47,702 nucleotides of DNA from positions 1 to 47,702 of the forward strand of contig JAISGO010000012.1 in assembly GCA_031263025.1 (NCBI GenBank). Direction: 5' to 3'. Both the position numbers and the translations under genes were made by a program. The first letter of the stretch is position 1. Each line of letters starts with the position of its first letter. Of the stretch, positions 34,852-44,684 are shown piece after piece. The stretch is from Coriobacteriales bacterium. GTDB taxonomy: Bacteria > Actinomycetota > Coriobacteriia > Coriobacteriales > UBA8131. The notes under the pieces are model-generated. The model saw only the letters and a list, made by a program, of their open reading frames with translations, had not been told where the DNA came from and ran no database searches.

Positions 34852-36086
34852 TGGCAGAGAAGAAGCAGAATAAGCACTTCCTTTTGGTTTTGCTTGCCGC
34901 CATCGGGCCCGGGATCGTGGCCGAGCTCGCCGGCAACGACGCTGGGGGTATCTCCACTTTCAGCGTCGCCGGCGCAGAGTATGGCTATAATGTGCTCTGG
35001 ACTATCCCGGTGGCAATGGTCTTCTTGATGTTGGCCCAGGAAGGGGCGATGCGCCTAGGCGCCAAGACCGGCAAGGGCTTCGCAGCACTCATCCGTGAGC
35101 ATTTCGGCATCCGTTGGACTGCTTTTGCTATCTTGGCCTTAGTGGTCGCGAATTTCGGTACTACGATGTCGGAGTTCGCGGGAATCGCCTCGGGGCTTGA
35201 GCTCTTCGGGATAAGTCCTTACATCGGCATCCCGGTCTGTGCCCTCGGGATCTGGGCATTACTGATGAGCGGTTCCTACAAACGCACCCAACGCATCTTC
35301 TTAGTGGTCTCCCTAGTCTTCATCGTGTATGTTGTGGCGGCTTTCGCGGCCAGCCCCGATTGGGGTTCAGTGACGCTTCATACCGCCTTGCCTCAGATGG
35401 TCTTCGACCGCCCCTTTCTGGCCTTAACCATCGGTATCGTCGGCACCACCATCGCTCCCTGGATGCTTTTCTTCGGTCAATCCAATACGGCTGAAAAAGG
35501 CGGTGTCAGCAAGGACAAACAGGGATTAGCACTGCGCCGGGCCGACGTCTTCGTCGGGGCAGTGTTGGCCTGTCTGGTAGTCTGGTTCATCATCATCACC
35601 ACTGGCACGGTGCTACATTCAAGTGGGGTCGTGGTGAACAGTGCCGAGGACGCGGCGATGGCCTTGGCGCCGATTGCGGGGCAGTTCGCCAAGATCCTCT
35701 TTGGCGCAGGGTTACTCGGTGCTTCCGTATTGGCCGCTTGTGTCCTGCCGATGACCACTGCCTATGCAGTTTGTGAGGCTTTCGGTTTTGAGCACAGCGG
35801 TGAAGCGAGCTTTAAGGAGGCGCCCGTCTACAAGGGCATTATCACCTGCTTAATCTTGTTTTGTGCCCTGGTGGTGCTGATCCCCGGGGTGGATCTCTTG
35901 GGCGTGATGCTGACCTCGCAGGTCATCAATGGCATCTTGTTACCTATCCTGCTGATCTTCCTACTCCTTCTGGCTAACGACAAGCACCTGATGGGAAGCC
36001 TGAAAAACGGCCTGTTCGCCAATATCTGCACAACGCTGATGATCGTAGTGATCATCGTGCTCACGGTCTTGATGTTCATCTTCTAG
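34851..36086 (+). CDS. Nramp-family divalent metal transporter
   Basis: AAIGPGIVAELAGNDAGGISTFSVAGAEYGY (Nramp DPGN-like region), multiple TMs; overlaps the MgtE-like stop (TAATG). Confidence 0.85.
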   Translation: MAEKKQNKHFLLVLLAAIGPGIVAELAGNDAGGISTFSVAGAEYGYNVLWTIPVAMVFLMLAQEGAMRLGAKTGKGFAALIREHFGIRWTAFAILALVVANFGTTMSEFAGIASGLELFGISPYIGIPVCALGIWALLMSGSYKRTQRIFLVVSLVFIVYVVAAFAASPDWGSVTLHTALPQMVFDRPFLALTIGIVGTTIAPWMLFFGQSNTAEKGGVSKDKQGLALRRADVFVGAVLACLVVWFIIITTGTVLHSSGVVVNSAEDAAMALAPIAGQFAKILFGAGLLGASVLAACVLPMTTAYAVCEAFGFEHSGEASFKEAPVYKGIITCLILFCALVVLIPGVDLLGVMLTSQVINGILLPILLIFLLLLANDKHLMGSLKNGLFANICTTLMIVVIIVLTVLMFIF

Positions 36087-36098
36087 TACTATAGGTTT

Positions 36099-36545
36099 AT
36101 GCAGAAGCTCAAACTGATGATTGACATGGACGGGGTCTTAACGGACTGGGACGCCTTGCAGGTGCCACCTGCATATAGCAAACACAAAGACCGCTATCCT
36201 GGGGTATTCCGCGAGCTTTCCCCTTACCCCGGCGCCCTCGATGCGGTCAAACGTTTACAATCCTCTGATAAATATGAGCTTTTCATTCTTTCGACTTGTC
36301 CTTGGCAGCATCCGAGCGGGCTCGCCGATAAGCAGAACTGGCTCAAACAGTATTTTGGCGCTGGCAAGGACAATCCATTCTACAAGCGTACTTTCTTCAC
36401 CCACTGTAAAAACTTAATCGCAGGAGATATCCTGATCGACGACCGCCCACACAAAAACGGTGCCGCAGACTTCCCGGGCCGTTTGATCTATTTTGGTGGG
36501 CCTGATTTTCCGGATTGGCCGGCCGTACTCGCAGAGCTGCTTTAA
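36099..36545 (+). CDS. 5'(3')-deoxyribonucleotidase-like HAD protein (NT5C type)
   Basis: LMIDMDGVLTDWD, STCPWQHPSG, ILIDDRPHKNG. Confidence 0.85.
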   Translation: MQKLKLMIDMDGVLTDWDALQVPPAYSKHKDRYPGVFRELSPYPGALDAVKRLQSSDKYELFILSTCPWQHPSGLADKQNWLKQYFGAGKDNPFYKRTFFTHCKNLIAGDILIDDRPHKNGAADFPGRLIYFGGPDFPDWPAVLAELL

Positions 36546-36580
36546 TGTTCAGGGGGCACCGTGCGGTGCCCCCTGAACAT
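36545..36580. terminator. Bidirectional terminator-like hairpin between convergent genes
   Basis: Perfect ATGTTCAGGGGGCACC-GTGC-GGTGCCCCCTGAACAT. Confidence 0.8.
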
Positions 36581-36582
36581 GT

Positions 36583-39324
36583 TTATTGCCTGACGATGAA
36601 ATGATCCTGGTCGTCAAGGTCGATCTTGACTTTCGCGCCAGGCTTGACTTTCCCTGCGACTATAGCGCCTGCCAAGGTGTCGATGATATTATGTTGGACC
36701 AAGCGCTTGAGCGGTCGCGCGCCATAGACTGGGTCAAACCCATCAATCGACAGTTCTTGGACGGCGGAGGGACTGACCTCAAGCTCGATCTTCTGCCCAG
36801 CCAGGCGCTTGCGGGCAGCCTGCAGCTGCAGGGCGACGATCGCGTCGATGTTCTCCATGCCCAGTGACTGGAAGATGATGATGTCGTCGATGCGGTTTAA
36901 GAACTCCGGCTTGAAAGTCTGACGTAGGAGCTCGTCAATTGCTTGATTGAGCTTCTTTTGGTCATTAATCTCAGGCTCGCCCTGGCCAAGCTGCTCTTTG
37001 GTCTTTAGTCCTGACTCCGGGGCCCGCTCGGCGACTTTGTCCATGACCTGGTCGAGCATCTGGTCAATCTCGTTCTTGGCGGGGGCTTGCGCGCCGCCCC
37101 GCTCGTTGAATTCGCGGATGAACTGGGAACCGACGTTGGAGGTCATGATGATGATGGCGTTTTTGAAGGAGACCATCCGACCCTGCCCGTCGGTCAGGCG
37201 GCCGTCGTCGAAGACCTGCAAAAGTACGTTGAAGACGTCGGGGTGGGCCTTCTCGATCTCGTCGAGCAGGATCACACTGTAGGGACGGCGGCGGACTGCT
37301 TCGGTGAGTTGGCCGCCCTCGTCGTAGCCGACGTAGCCGGGCGGAGCGCCGATCAGGCGTTGCACCGAGAACTTCTCCATGTACTCACTCATATCGATGC
37401 GCACCAGCGCCTTCTCGTCGTCGAACATGTACTCGGCCAAGGTCTTAGCCAGCTCGGTCTTACCAACACCGGTAGGCCCGAGGAAGAGGAAAGTGCCGAT
37501 TGGTTTGTCCGGGTCGGCGAGTCCTGCCCGGGAGCGACGGATCGCCGCCGCCACTGCCGCCACTGCTTCGTCTTGTCCGACTACGCGTTTGTGCAGCTCG
37601 TCTTCAAGGTCGCGCAACTTCTCGATCTCACCCTGCATCATCTTAGTGACCGGGATGCCGGTCCAAACCGAGACCACATCGGCGATCTCTTCTTCAGTAA
37701 CCTCTTCCTTAAGCAGGTCGACATGTCCGGTTGCATCGGCATCGACAGGTTCGTCCCGGTGTTCCAAGGCCACATTGGCCTGGTCGAGCGATTTTTGCAG
37801 GGCAGGGATCTGGTCATATTTAAGTTGTGAGGCTTCTTCCAGCTTGCCCTCACGGGTCGCCTTTTCAAATTCGACCTGGGCCTGCTCGAGCTTGGTCTTG
37901 AGCTCTTGGACGTCGGTGATGGCGGCTTTCTGATTGGCCCAAACCGCTTTCATGCCATCAAGCTGCTCCTTTAGCCCTGCCATCTCCAGGCGCAGCTTGT
38001 CTAAGCGGGCCTTTGAGGCCTCGTCTTTTTCTTTGAGCAGAGCTTGCTCTTCGATCTGCATCTGCGTGTATTGGCGGTCGATGATGTCGATCTCCTCGGG
38101 CATCGAGTCGATCTCAATGCGCAAGCGGCTCGCCGCCTCGTCCATCAAGTCGATTGCCTTGTCCGGCAAAAAGCGGTCGCTGATATAGCGATTAGAGAGC
38201 TCGGCGGCAGCTACCAAGGCACCGTCGGTAATCCGCACTCCGTGATGGATCTCATATTTCTCCTTCAGACCGCGTAGGATGGCGATAGTGTCCTCGACGC
38301 TGGGCTCGCCTACGTAGACTGGTTGGAAACGGCGCTCAAGCGCAGCGTCCTTCTCGATGTACTTGCGGTATTCGTCGAGGGTGGTGGCACCGATGGCGTG
38401 GAGCTCGCCACGGGCTAGGGCTGGCTTCAACATATTGCTTGCATCAAGGCTGCTGCCCCCACCGGTACCGGCGCCCACGATAGTATGCAATTCGTCGATG
38501 AAGAGGATCACCTTGCCACCAGCGTCCTCGACCTCCTTAAGCACTGCCTTGAAGCGATCCTCAAACTCCCCGCGGTACTTGGCGCCGGCCAACATCGAGG
38601 CGATGTCAAGTGCGATCAGATCGCGGTCGGTCAAAGAGCCAGGCACATCGCCTGCAACGATACGCTGGGCCAAACCTTCAACGATAGCTGTCTTACCGGT
38701 GCCAGGCTCGCCGATCAAGACGGGGTTGTTCTTGGTGCGTCGCGACAGTACCTGGATGGTCCGGCGGATTTCATCCGAGCGTCCGATCACAGGGTCGAGT
38801 TTGCCTTCGCGGGCCAGGGCGGTAAGGTTGCGCCCATACTGTTCAAGTACTTTGAACTGCGGTTTTGAATCTTGGGCCGTCACCCTTTGACTGCCGCGCA
38901 GATCCTGATAGGCCTGTTCGATGGTCGCTTCACTGAGGCCGTTTTCCTGCATTAGTTTTCCAGCTTTGCCCTTACCCTTGGCAAGGGCGATCAGGAGGTG
39001 CTCAGTGGTCATATAGTCGTCTCCGAGCTTGGCGGCAAGCTTTTCGGCGTTCGTGATCGTCGCCATCGTATCCGATGACGGCGCGGTCATCGGCACGCCT
39101 TTGACTTTGGGGTTGGCTGCGATAGCCTGGTCGACGGCAGTTCTCAGGGCGCTCGGATCACCGCCTGCCTTCTCGATGATACCGGCGATGTTGTTCTCCT
39201 TGGCGTCGAGTAGGGCCTTAAGTAGATGCTCGGGTTCGATCATGGCCGCTTCGGCGTCCGCTGCCACCCCCATTGCCTGTTGGATGATGAGTTGGGCACT
39301 TTCCGCCCATTTATCTGGTCTCAT
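36583..39324 (-). CDS. clpB: ATP-dependent chaperone ClpB
   Basis: Clp-N repeats, two AAA modules ([32 protein letters not shown]), coiled-coil middle domain. Confidence 0.96.
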   Translation of the reverse strand: MRPDKWAESAQLIIQQAMGVAADAEAAMIEPEHLLKALLDAKENNIAGIIEKAGGDPSALRTAVDQAIAANPKVKGVPMTAPSSDTMATITNAEKLAAKLGDDYMTTEHLLIALAKGKGKAGKLMQENGLSEATIEQAYQDLRGSQRVTAQDSKPQFKVLEQYGRNLTALAREGKLDPVIGRSDEIRRTIQVLSRRTKNNPVLIGEPGTGKTAIVEGLAQRIVAGDVPGSLTDRDLIALDIASMLAGAKYRGEFEDRFKAVLKEVEDAGGKVILFIDELHTIVGAGTGGGSSLDASNMLKPALARGELHAIGATTLDEYRKYIEKDAALERRFQPVYVGEPSVEDTIAILRGLKEKYEIHHGVRITDGALVAAAELSNRYISDRFLPDKAIDLMDEAASRLRIEIDSMPEEIDIIDRQYTQMQIEEQALLKEKDEASKARLDKLRLEMAGLKEQLDGMKAVWANQKAAITDVQELKTKLEQAQVEFEKATREGKLEEASQLKYDQIPALQKSLDQANVALEHRDEPVDADATGHVDLLKEEVTEEEIADVVSVWTGIPVTKMMQGEIEKLRDLEDELHKRVVGQDEAVAAVAAAIRRSRAGLADPDKPIGTFLFLGPTGVGKTELAKTLAEYMFDDEKALVRIDMSEYMEKFSVQRLIGAPPGYVGYDEGGQLTEAVRRRPYSVILLDEIEKAHPDVFNVLLQVFDDGRLTDGQGRMVSFKNAIIIMTSNVGSQFIREFNERGGAQAPAKNEIDQMLDQVMDKVAERAPESGLKTKEQLGQGEPEINDQKKLNQAIDELLRQTFKPEFLNRIDDIIIFQSLGMENIDAIVALQLQAARKRLAGQKIELEVSPSAVQELSIDGFDPVYGARPLKRLVQHNIIDTLAGAIVAGKVKPGAKVKIDLDDQDHFIVRQ

Positions 39325-39346
39325 ATATGTCCCCTGCTTTCTGATA

Positions 39347-39371
39347 AATCTAAGTCTTATACACTTAGATT
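39347..39371. promoter_or_regulatory. Candidate heat-shock operator AATCTAAGT-N7-ACTTAGATT at the clpB promoter
   Basis: Perfect 9-bp arms with N7 spacing, abutting a minus-strand -10. Confidence 0.6.
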
Positions 39372-39397
39372 ATGGCACGCGCTCAAAGCTATTGCAA
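39369..39397 (-). promoter_or_regulatory. Predicted clpB promoter TTGCAA-N17-CATAAT
   Basis: Minus-strand -35 at 39392-39397 and -10 at 39369-39374, 17-bp spacer. Confidence 0.5.
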
Positions 39398-39475
39398 GCG
39401 TGTTTGCCGAACCGTTACCCAGCCTATCCGGACAGCGGGTCAAAATTTTGGGCAGCGCAAAAGGGGAAGGTGATC

Positions 39476-40291
39476 TCAGATGCGGATTTTCAGACCGTCG
39501 TAGGCGACTTTGATATCCAAGCCAGCAATGTCGGCTAGCCTCTGCTCAAGTTCTGCAAGGGTGATCGGCGTGTCATAGTGCATTGAGAGGTGGGTGAGCA
39601 AGGTGTGTTTGGGGCCCAAGGTCTGGGCCAAGTCGATTGCCTGGTCGATGCTATGGTGCGAAGCCGGCATCCAATTCTCGCCGTTGAAAGTGGCGTCGAT
39701 GATCAGGTAATCCAGCTGCCCGATCTGGGCGTATTCCCGCAAGTGGGAAAAGCTCGGCTCAGGCAAGCGGCCACTATCGCAGAAATAAGCGCAGCGGCTT
39801 ATTCCAGTCTCGATTAAGTAGCCAAAAGTACCAGGGCAGTGGGCAGCGGCGAGGGGAGTGTAGCGTACCCCGTCGAAATCCAACTCCTCGTCCAAGTCGA
39901 TTTGGTGTCCCTCAAGCACATCGGCCATGAAGTCGAAACGCCGCCCGATCGCTTCTAGGGTCTCAGCTGAACCATAGACCGGCAGGGGGCGTTTGGTCTG
40001 CAGGCGAACCAGGTATTCCAGCTGTGGCAGGCCGCCGATGTGGTCGAAATGCTCGTGGGTGAACAGTACCCGTTCAACCTTGCGGATACCCTCCCGGATA
40101 TACTGGCTGCGCAATTCAGGAGCGGTGTCGATCTGGGTGTTCTCCTCACCCTGAATCAAGATGCTTGAGCAATCCCGTCGCGCACGCGGGTCGCGCAAGG
40201 CTTCTTCACAGGCAGGGCAGCCGCAGTAGTAGCTTGGCACCCCACAGGAGGCGCCGGTGCCGAGAAAAGTGAGGAGGTGGGTCTTGGGCAT
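39476..40291 (-). CDS. Metallo-beta-lactamase-fold hydrolase (PhnP-like)
   Basis: FLGTGASCGVPSYYCGCPACEEA, THEHFDHIGGLP. Confidence 0.85.
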   Translation of the reverse strand: MPKTHLLTFLGTGASCGVPSYYCGCPACEEALRDPRARRDCSSILIQGEENTQIDTAPELRSQYIREGIRKVERVLFTHEHFDHIGGLPQLEYLVRLQTKRPLPVYGSAETLEAIGRRFDFMADVLEGHQIDLDEELDFDGVRYTPLAAAHCPGTFGYLIETGISRCAYFCDSGRLPEPSFSHLREYAQIGQLDYLIIDATFNGENWMPASHHSIDQAIDLAQTLGPKHTLLTHLSMHYDTPITLAELEQRLADIAGLDIKVAYDGLKIRI

Positions 40292-40304
40292 AGCCGCCAC
40301 TTCC

Positions 40305-40550
40305 TTAAAGGGAGTATTCAATCGCTTGGGCCAGTTGGTCGCCACAGGAGGTCAATTTCATGCCGCAGAGATTGCCTTTCAGGAGGGCCGCTACCGAAAC
40401 AGCAGGGCGTCCTTCGACCAATTTGCCGATTGCCTTTAGATTGCCGTCACAGCCGCCGACGAAGCTGACGTTATGGAGGTTGCCACCCTCGTCGATGTCG
40501 AAATCGACTTGTTGTGAGCAGGTGCCTTGACAAGGATAGCTATAGTGCAT
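40305..40550 (-). CDS. TSCPD-domain protein
   Basis: YPCQGTCSQQVDFDI...FVGGCDGNLKAI...GMKLTSCGDQLAQAI. Confidence 0.8.
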   Translation of the reverse strand: MHYSYPCQGTCSQQVDFDIDEGGNLHNVSFVGGCDGNLKAIGKLVEGRPAVSVAALLKGNLCGMKLTSCGDQLAQAIEYSL

Positions 40551-40640
40551 GGAATACTCCTTCTCATCGAATTGTCCAGTGGATGGTCCCAGCTGTTTTT
40601 GAGAGGCCATCTCGAAGTCATTTGCAAAGACCTCAGGATT

Positions 40641-41060
40641 TTACTTTTTCTTAGGCGGGAGTTGCTTGGTCACGACCCCGCCTTCGACGTATTTTGTAAT
40701 CTCCTGGCCGTCTTGTTTGATAATCGCGGTGATCTTGGTCCGTAGCTCCAGCTCGTGGATACGTTCCTGTACCCGGATATTTTGCCGCTCGAGCTTGGTG
40801 ATGCGGTCGTCCCGCTTCTCGATTTCAGCCTGCATGTCCAATACCCGCAGGACCCCAGCGAGGTTGATGCCTTCGTGGGTCAAACGGTTGATCAGCTCCA
40901 GGCGTTCGATGTCTGCTTCAGAGTACATCCGGGTGTTGCCGCTAGTGCGTTTGGGCGAAACCAGGCCCCGCTGCTCATATACCCGCAAGGTCTGCGGGTG
41001 CATGTGGGCGAGGTCGGCGGCCACGCTGATCATATAGACTGGTTTGTCGCGATCGTCCAT
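40641..41060 (-). CDS. hspR: MerR-family heat-shock regulator HspR
   Basis: MerR HTH ([45 protein letters not shown]) next to dnaJ-grpE. Confidence 0.88.
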   Translation of the reverse strand: MDDRDKPVYMISVAADLAHMHPQTLRVYEQRGLVSPKRTSGNTRMYSEADIERLELINRLTHEGINLAGVLRVLDMQAEIEKRDDRITKLERQNIRVQERIHELELRTKITAIIKQDGQEITKYVEGGVVTKQLPPKKK

Positions 41061-41071
41061 ACCCTATCTCC

Positions 41072-42127
41072 TTAGTCGAGCAGGCCGGTGATTTGGGGGC
41101 GGATATCACAGCCGTCCGCTGGCGAGGCCGCCAGATAGCGTTTGAGGGCCTCGAGTTGGCCCGGATTGGGCTGCGCCGGTAGGCTCATGTGGCAAATCAC
41201 CTTAAGGTCGCCGTGGCGCTCGTTCTTGCTGGCGACGTCCGGTGCGCCTTTGCCCTTCAAGACAAGGACTTTGCCGTCAGGGGTGCCAGCCGGAATCTTG
41301 ATCTTGATTTTCTGATGGGCGGGAGTCGGTACCGTCACATTCGTCCCCAAACCGAGCTCAGCTGGCGACAGCGGTAGGTCGAAGACTACGTCTGCTCCCT
41401 CCCTACGGTACAGGGGATGGTCTTCTAGGATGGTCTTGATGACCAGGTCACCAGCCTTGGCACCGCCTGCTCCGGCGGCGCCCTTGCCCTTAAAGCGTAG
41501 CTTGCCACCGTCGACGGCACCTGCTGGCACTTTTACCTTTAGGGTCTGCTTCTTGCCGCCAGCCTTAACTGAGACCGTCTTGGTCAAGCCTGTGAAGGCC
41601 TCGTCGAAGCTGAGTGGCAAGCTGACTTCGATGTCACGGCCCCTGTCCGGCTGAGGACTGGCCTGTTTACGGTCGGGGCCCCTTCTTGCTGGGCCGGTTG
41701 GGTTTTGCCAGCTGTGCGCGAAAGCTCCTTCACCATGCGCCATATGAGCGAAGATGTCGCCGATATTACTGCCGAAATCGAAGGCAGAGGTGCCGCCGCT
41801 TACGTCTTGGCCGTTCACCTGCACGTGCCAACCGTTTTGACCAGCAAAGGGGTCAGGGCCAGAACCGCCCCATTGGTATCGACCACCTTGGGGCATGCCA
41901 CCAGCGAAAGCGCCATAGGCCAGGAGTTGGTCGTATTCTGCCCGCTTCTTCTTGTCGGAGAGGGTCTCGTAGGCCTCACTGACCTGCTTGAATTTCTCGG
42001 CGTCACCGCCTGTGTCGGGGTGGTATTTGCGGGCCAAACGCTTGAAAGCACGCTTGATTTGCTCAGGGCTGGCGTCTTTGTCCAAGCCGAGCACTTCATA
42101 ATAGGTCTTCTCTTTAGTCTTTGCCAT
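41072..42127 (-). CDS. dnaJ: DnaJ-family chaperone lacking the zinc-finger domain
   Basis: J domain with HPD; C-terminal DnaJ substrate-binding domains; no CxxCxGxG repeats. Confidence 0.9.
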   Translation of the reverse strand: MAKTKEKTYYEVLGLDKDASPEQIKRAFKRLARKYHPDTGGDAEKFKQVSEAYETLSDKKKRAEYDQLLAYGAFAGGMPQGGRYQWGGSGPDPFAGQNGWHVQVNGQDVSGGTSAFDFGSNIGDIFAHMAHGEGAFAHSWQNPTGPARRGPDRKQASPQPDRGRDIEVSLPLSFDEAFTGLTKTVSVKAGGKKQTLKVKVPAGAVDGGKLRFKGKGAAGAGGAKAGDLVIKTILEDHPLYRREGADVVFDLPLSPAELGLGTNVTVPTPAHQKIKIKIPAGTPDGKVLVLKGKGAPDVASKNERHGDLKVICHMSLPAQPNPGQLEALKRYLAASPADGCDIRPQITGLLD

Positions 42128-42770
42128 TGCTTGCCTTTCCGGCTGAAACGGCGACCATGGCAGGACGGATCAATTTGTCGGCTATCTTGTAGCCTTTTTG
42201 ATAGACCTCGCAGATGATGTCCTCATCTTGCGCGGAGGCGACCTTGGCTACTGCGTTGTGCTCTTTGGCGTCGAAAGCCTGGCCGAGCGGATCAATCGCG
42301 CTCAAGCCATGCTTAGCCAGGGCTTCGCCGAGCTTGTTATAGACGGCTTGCACGCCAGCCTGTAATCCGTCAGCAGCGTTGGCTGCCGCCAAGGCCCGCT
42401 CCATGTCATCGAGGCAGGGCAGCAAGTCAGTGATCAGGCTCTCAGTGGCGCGCTGCCTCTCGGCACTCCTCTCTTGGGCGGTGCGCTTGCGGAAATTGTC
42501 CCATTCAGCCTGCAAGCGGGCGAGTTTATCTTTGTAGGCAGCGGTCTCAGCCTGGGCCCCGAGTAGGTCTTGCTGGGTATGCTCAAGTTCTTTTTCAAGC
42601 TTGGCGGACTTGTTACGGTGCTTCGGCTTGGCTGGGTCAGCCTTGGCCGCAGCCGCTTCGGGGGTTTGACTGTCCGCTTTTTGGCTATTCCCTCGGCTCT
42701 GTCCTAGCGCAGCCTCGTCGTGTCGGTCTATGGTCTTATCCTGTGTATGTTCAGCCTGTGTATCAGCCAT
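42114..42770 (-). CDS. grpE: Nucleotide exchange factor GrpE
   Basis: [13 protein letters not shown]-like region and coiled-coil ([18 protein letters not shown]); ends [23 protein letters not shown]. Confidence 0.92.
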   Translation of the reverse strand: MADTQAEHTQDKTIDRHDEAALGQSRGNSQKADSQTPEAAAAKADPAKPKHRNKSAKLEKELEHTQQDLLGAQAETAAYKDKLARLQAEWDNFRKRTAQERSAERQRATESLITDLLPCLDDMERALAAANAADGLQAGVQAVYNKLGEALAKHGLSAIDPLGQAFDAKEHNAVAKVASAQDEDIICEVYQKGYKIADKLIRPAMVAVSAGKASNGKD

Positions 42771-42801
42771 TGAATTCTCCTCATACGAATACAGATAGTA
42801 T

Positions 42802-42821
42802 AATGTAAGCAGACTTAGATT
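42802..42821. promoter_or_regulatory. AATGTAAG-N4-CTTAGATT element upstream of grpE
   Basis: Shares the CTTAGATT half-site with the clpB operator candidate. Confidence 0.4.
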
Positions 42822-42987
42822 TTCTAAAACTGCTACCGAAGCGTTACCAAGTGCTACTGCTCTGACGATGTGCTAGAATCATGGTATGGGCGCGTTGCGT
42901 CCACCCAATTTCACATACAAGCAGGTTTTACGCCTCACCCTGTTGCGCCGCCTGGCAGCTCCTCGGTTGATTTGAAGTTTCTTTCGG

Positions 42988-43024
42988 ATACCCGTGCGGC
43001 TGTTTGCGTTGCATGGGTATTTTT
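42988..43024 (+). terminator. Attenuator-like hairpin in the infC leader
   Basis: ATACCCGTGC-N13-GCATGGGTAT followed by TTTT, just before the infC SD. Confidence 0.65.
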
Positions 43025-43035
43025 GAAAGGAGAAC

Positions 43036-43662
43036 ATGTCACAAAATAACGCGCCGCGGTTGAACAACGCGATCCGGGCTGAGCAAGTCCGCCTGATCGA
43101 CGCCGATGGCAACCAGCGGGGGATCGTCGACTTGAAGGAGGCTTTGCGCCAAGCCCACAATTCCAGTATGGACCTGGTCGAGATGGCTGCCAACGCGCGC
43201 CCTCCGGTAGTCAAGATCATGAATTACGGCAAGTACAAGTATGACCAGGCGATGAAGCAGAAGATGGCCCGTAAGAACCAGCATAAAGTGGAGATCAAGG
43301 AGATGAAGTTCCGCCCCAAGATCGACACCGGTGATTATGAGACCAAGAAAAAACACATCCTGCGCTTCCTCGATCAAGGTTGTAAAGTCAAGGTCACGAT
43401 CATGTTCCGGGGACGCGAGATGTCCCGCCCCCAATCCGGCCTGGCAATCCTGGAGAAGCTCTCCGGAGATCTTGAGGGTATCGCCGCAGTCGAGAACGCG
43501 CCCAAACTCGAAGGCCGCAACATGCATATGCTGATCGCGCCTTTGGCCGCAGCTAAGAAGCGAAACGAGAAGGGCGCCGAGCAAAAACAAGCGGCCCAGA
43601 CCGAGGGTCTGGCCGCAGAGGAGAAAGGATCCAATCAACATGCCGAAAATGAACACGCATAG
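43036..43662 (+). CDS. infC: Translation initiation factor IF-3
   Basis: [58 protein letters not shown]. Confidence 0.95.
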   Translation: MSQNNAPRLNNAIRAEQVRLIDADGNQRGIVDLKEALRQAHNSSMDLVEMAANARPPVVKIMNYGKYKYDQAMKQKMARKNQHKVEIKEMKFRPKIDTGDYETKKKHILRFLDQGCKVKVTIMFRGREMSRPQSGLAILEKLSGDLEGIAAVENAPKLEGRNMHMLIAPLAAAKKRNEKGAEQKQAAQTEGLAAEEKGSNQHAENEHA

Positions 43663-43837
43663 AGGTGCCGCCACGCGCTTCCGGGGGACCCAGACCGGCA
43701 AGATCTTGCGCGGGAAGGCTTTCAAAAGCCATATCCTGACCAAGAAGTCCCAGAAACGGAAGCGTAATTTCCGCCATGAGACTGCGATCAAAGCAGCAGA
43801 TGTCAGGGTAATCAGCCGCAACCTCGGCTTACGCTGA
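43640..43837 (+). CDS. rpmI: 50S ribosomal protein L35
   Basis: [42 protein letters not shown]. Confidence 0.95.
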   Translation: MPKMNTHRGAATRFRGTQTGKILRGKAFKSHILTKKSQKRKRNFRHETAIKAADVRVISRNLGLR

Positions 43838-43937
43838 AAATCCGCTCTTCGAGCGGGTTCAGGTCTATCCGTCACTGGATACCGCCAGTTCACTTCAGGC
43901 CTGCCAGACACGAACGCGACTCGAGTATCGGATTTTC
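43836..43937 (+). promoter_or_regulatory. Structured rpmI-rplT spacer
   Basis: Closing stem GAAAATCCG/CGGATTTTC; inner hairpins CCGCTC-TTC-GAGCGG and TATCC-GTCACT-GGATA. Confidence 0.5.
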
Positions 43938-43965
43938 AAGAAACCTAAGAAAGGATACATAGAAA

Positions 43966-44619
43966 ATGGCAAGAGTTAAGAGAGCCGTCAACGCAAAGAA
44001 AAAACGCCGTACCGTTTTTGCCCGGGCAAAGGGCTACTACGGCGACAAATCCCGCACCTACCGTGCAGCCAAGGAGCAGGTCCAACACTCCCTGCAATAT
44101 GCCTACCGCGATCGCCGCAACAAGAAGCGCGACATCCGCCGTCTCTGGATCACCAGGATCAATGCCGCCTGCCGTATGAACGGGATCAGCTACTCACGCT
44201 TCGTTAATGGCCTCAAGCAAGCTGGGGTGTTACTCGATCGCAAGGTCTTAAGCGAGATCGCGATCACTGACAAGCCGGCTTTCGCCGCGCTGGTCAAAGT
44301 CGCAGCCAAAGCTACCACCGCAAGCCAGCCTAAACAGGCCACCTCCGCCCTGCGCAGCGCGGCCGCTATCAAAGCCGCCCTTGAGCCACTCGCCAAGCCT
44401 AAGGCGAAAAGTGCGGCAACAGCTAAGGCCGCTCCGAAGAAGACGACTGCTGCCAAGGCGACTAAGAAACCCGCTGCCAGCAAGAGCACTTCTACGGCTA
44501 AGGCCAGCAAGCCCAAAAGCGTTTCCAGCGCTGCCGTCAAACCTGCTACCAAGGGCGCTAAAGCCGCTACTACAAGTAAAAGTGCACGTGCTGAAAAAGC
44601 TGCCACAAAAAGCGAATAA
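43966..44619 (+). CDS. rplT: 50S ribosomal protein L20 with Ala/Lys-rich C-terminal extension
   Basis: [38 protein letters not shown]...; lineage-typical L20 followed by a low-complexity tail. Confidence 0.95.
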   Translation: MARVKRAVNAKKKRRTVFARAKGYYGDKSRTYRAAKEQVQHSLQYAYRDRRNKKRDIRRLWITRINAACRMNGISYSRFVNGLKQAGVLLDRKVLSEIAITDKPAFAALVKVAAKATTASQPKQATSALRSAAAIKAALEPLAKPKAKSAATAKAAPKKTTAAKATKKPAASKSTSTAKASKPKSVSSAAVKPATKGAKAATTSKSARAEKAATKSE

Positions 44620-44684
44620 TGAGTATCATTAGAACAATACAGACGCGGACGGATGCACTTCGTCCAGATACCGGGAGGTAGGCA

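Noticed and set aside
39347-39371. Canonical HAIR (CTTGAGT-N7-ACTCAAG) or CIRCE element
   Set aside because: Geometry fits HAIR but the bases do not; called a candidate operator instead.
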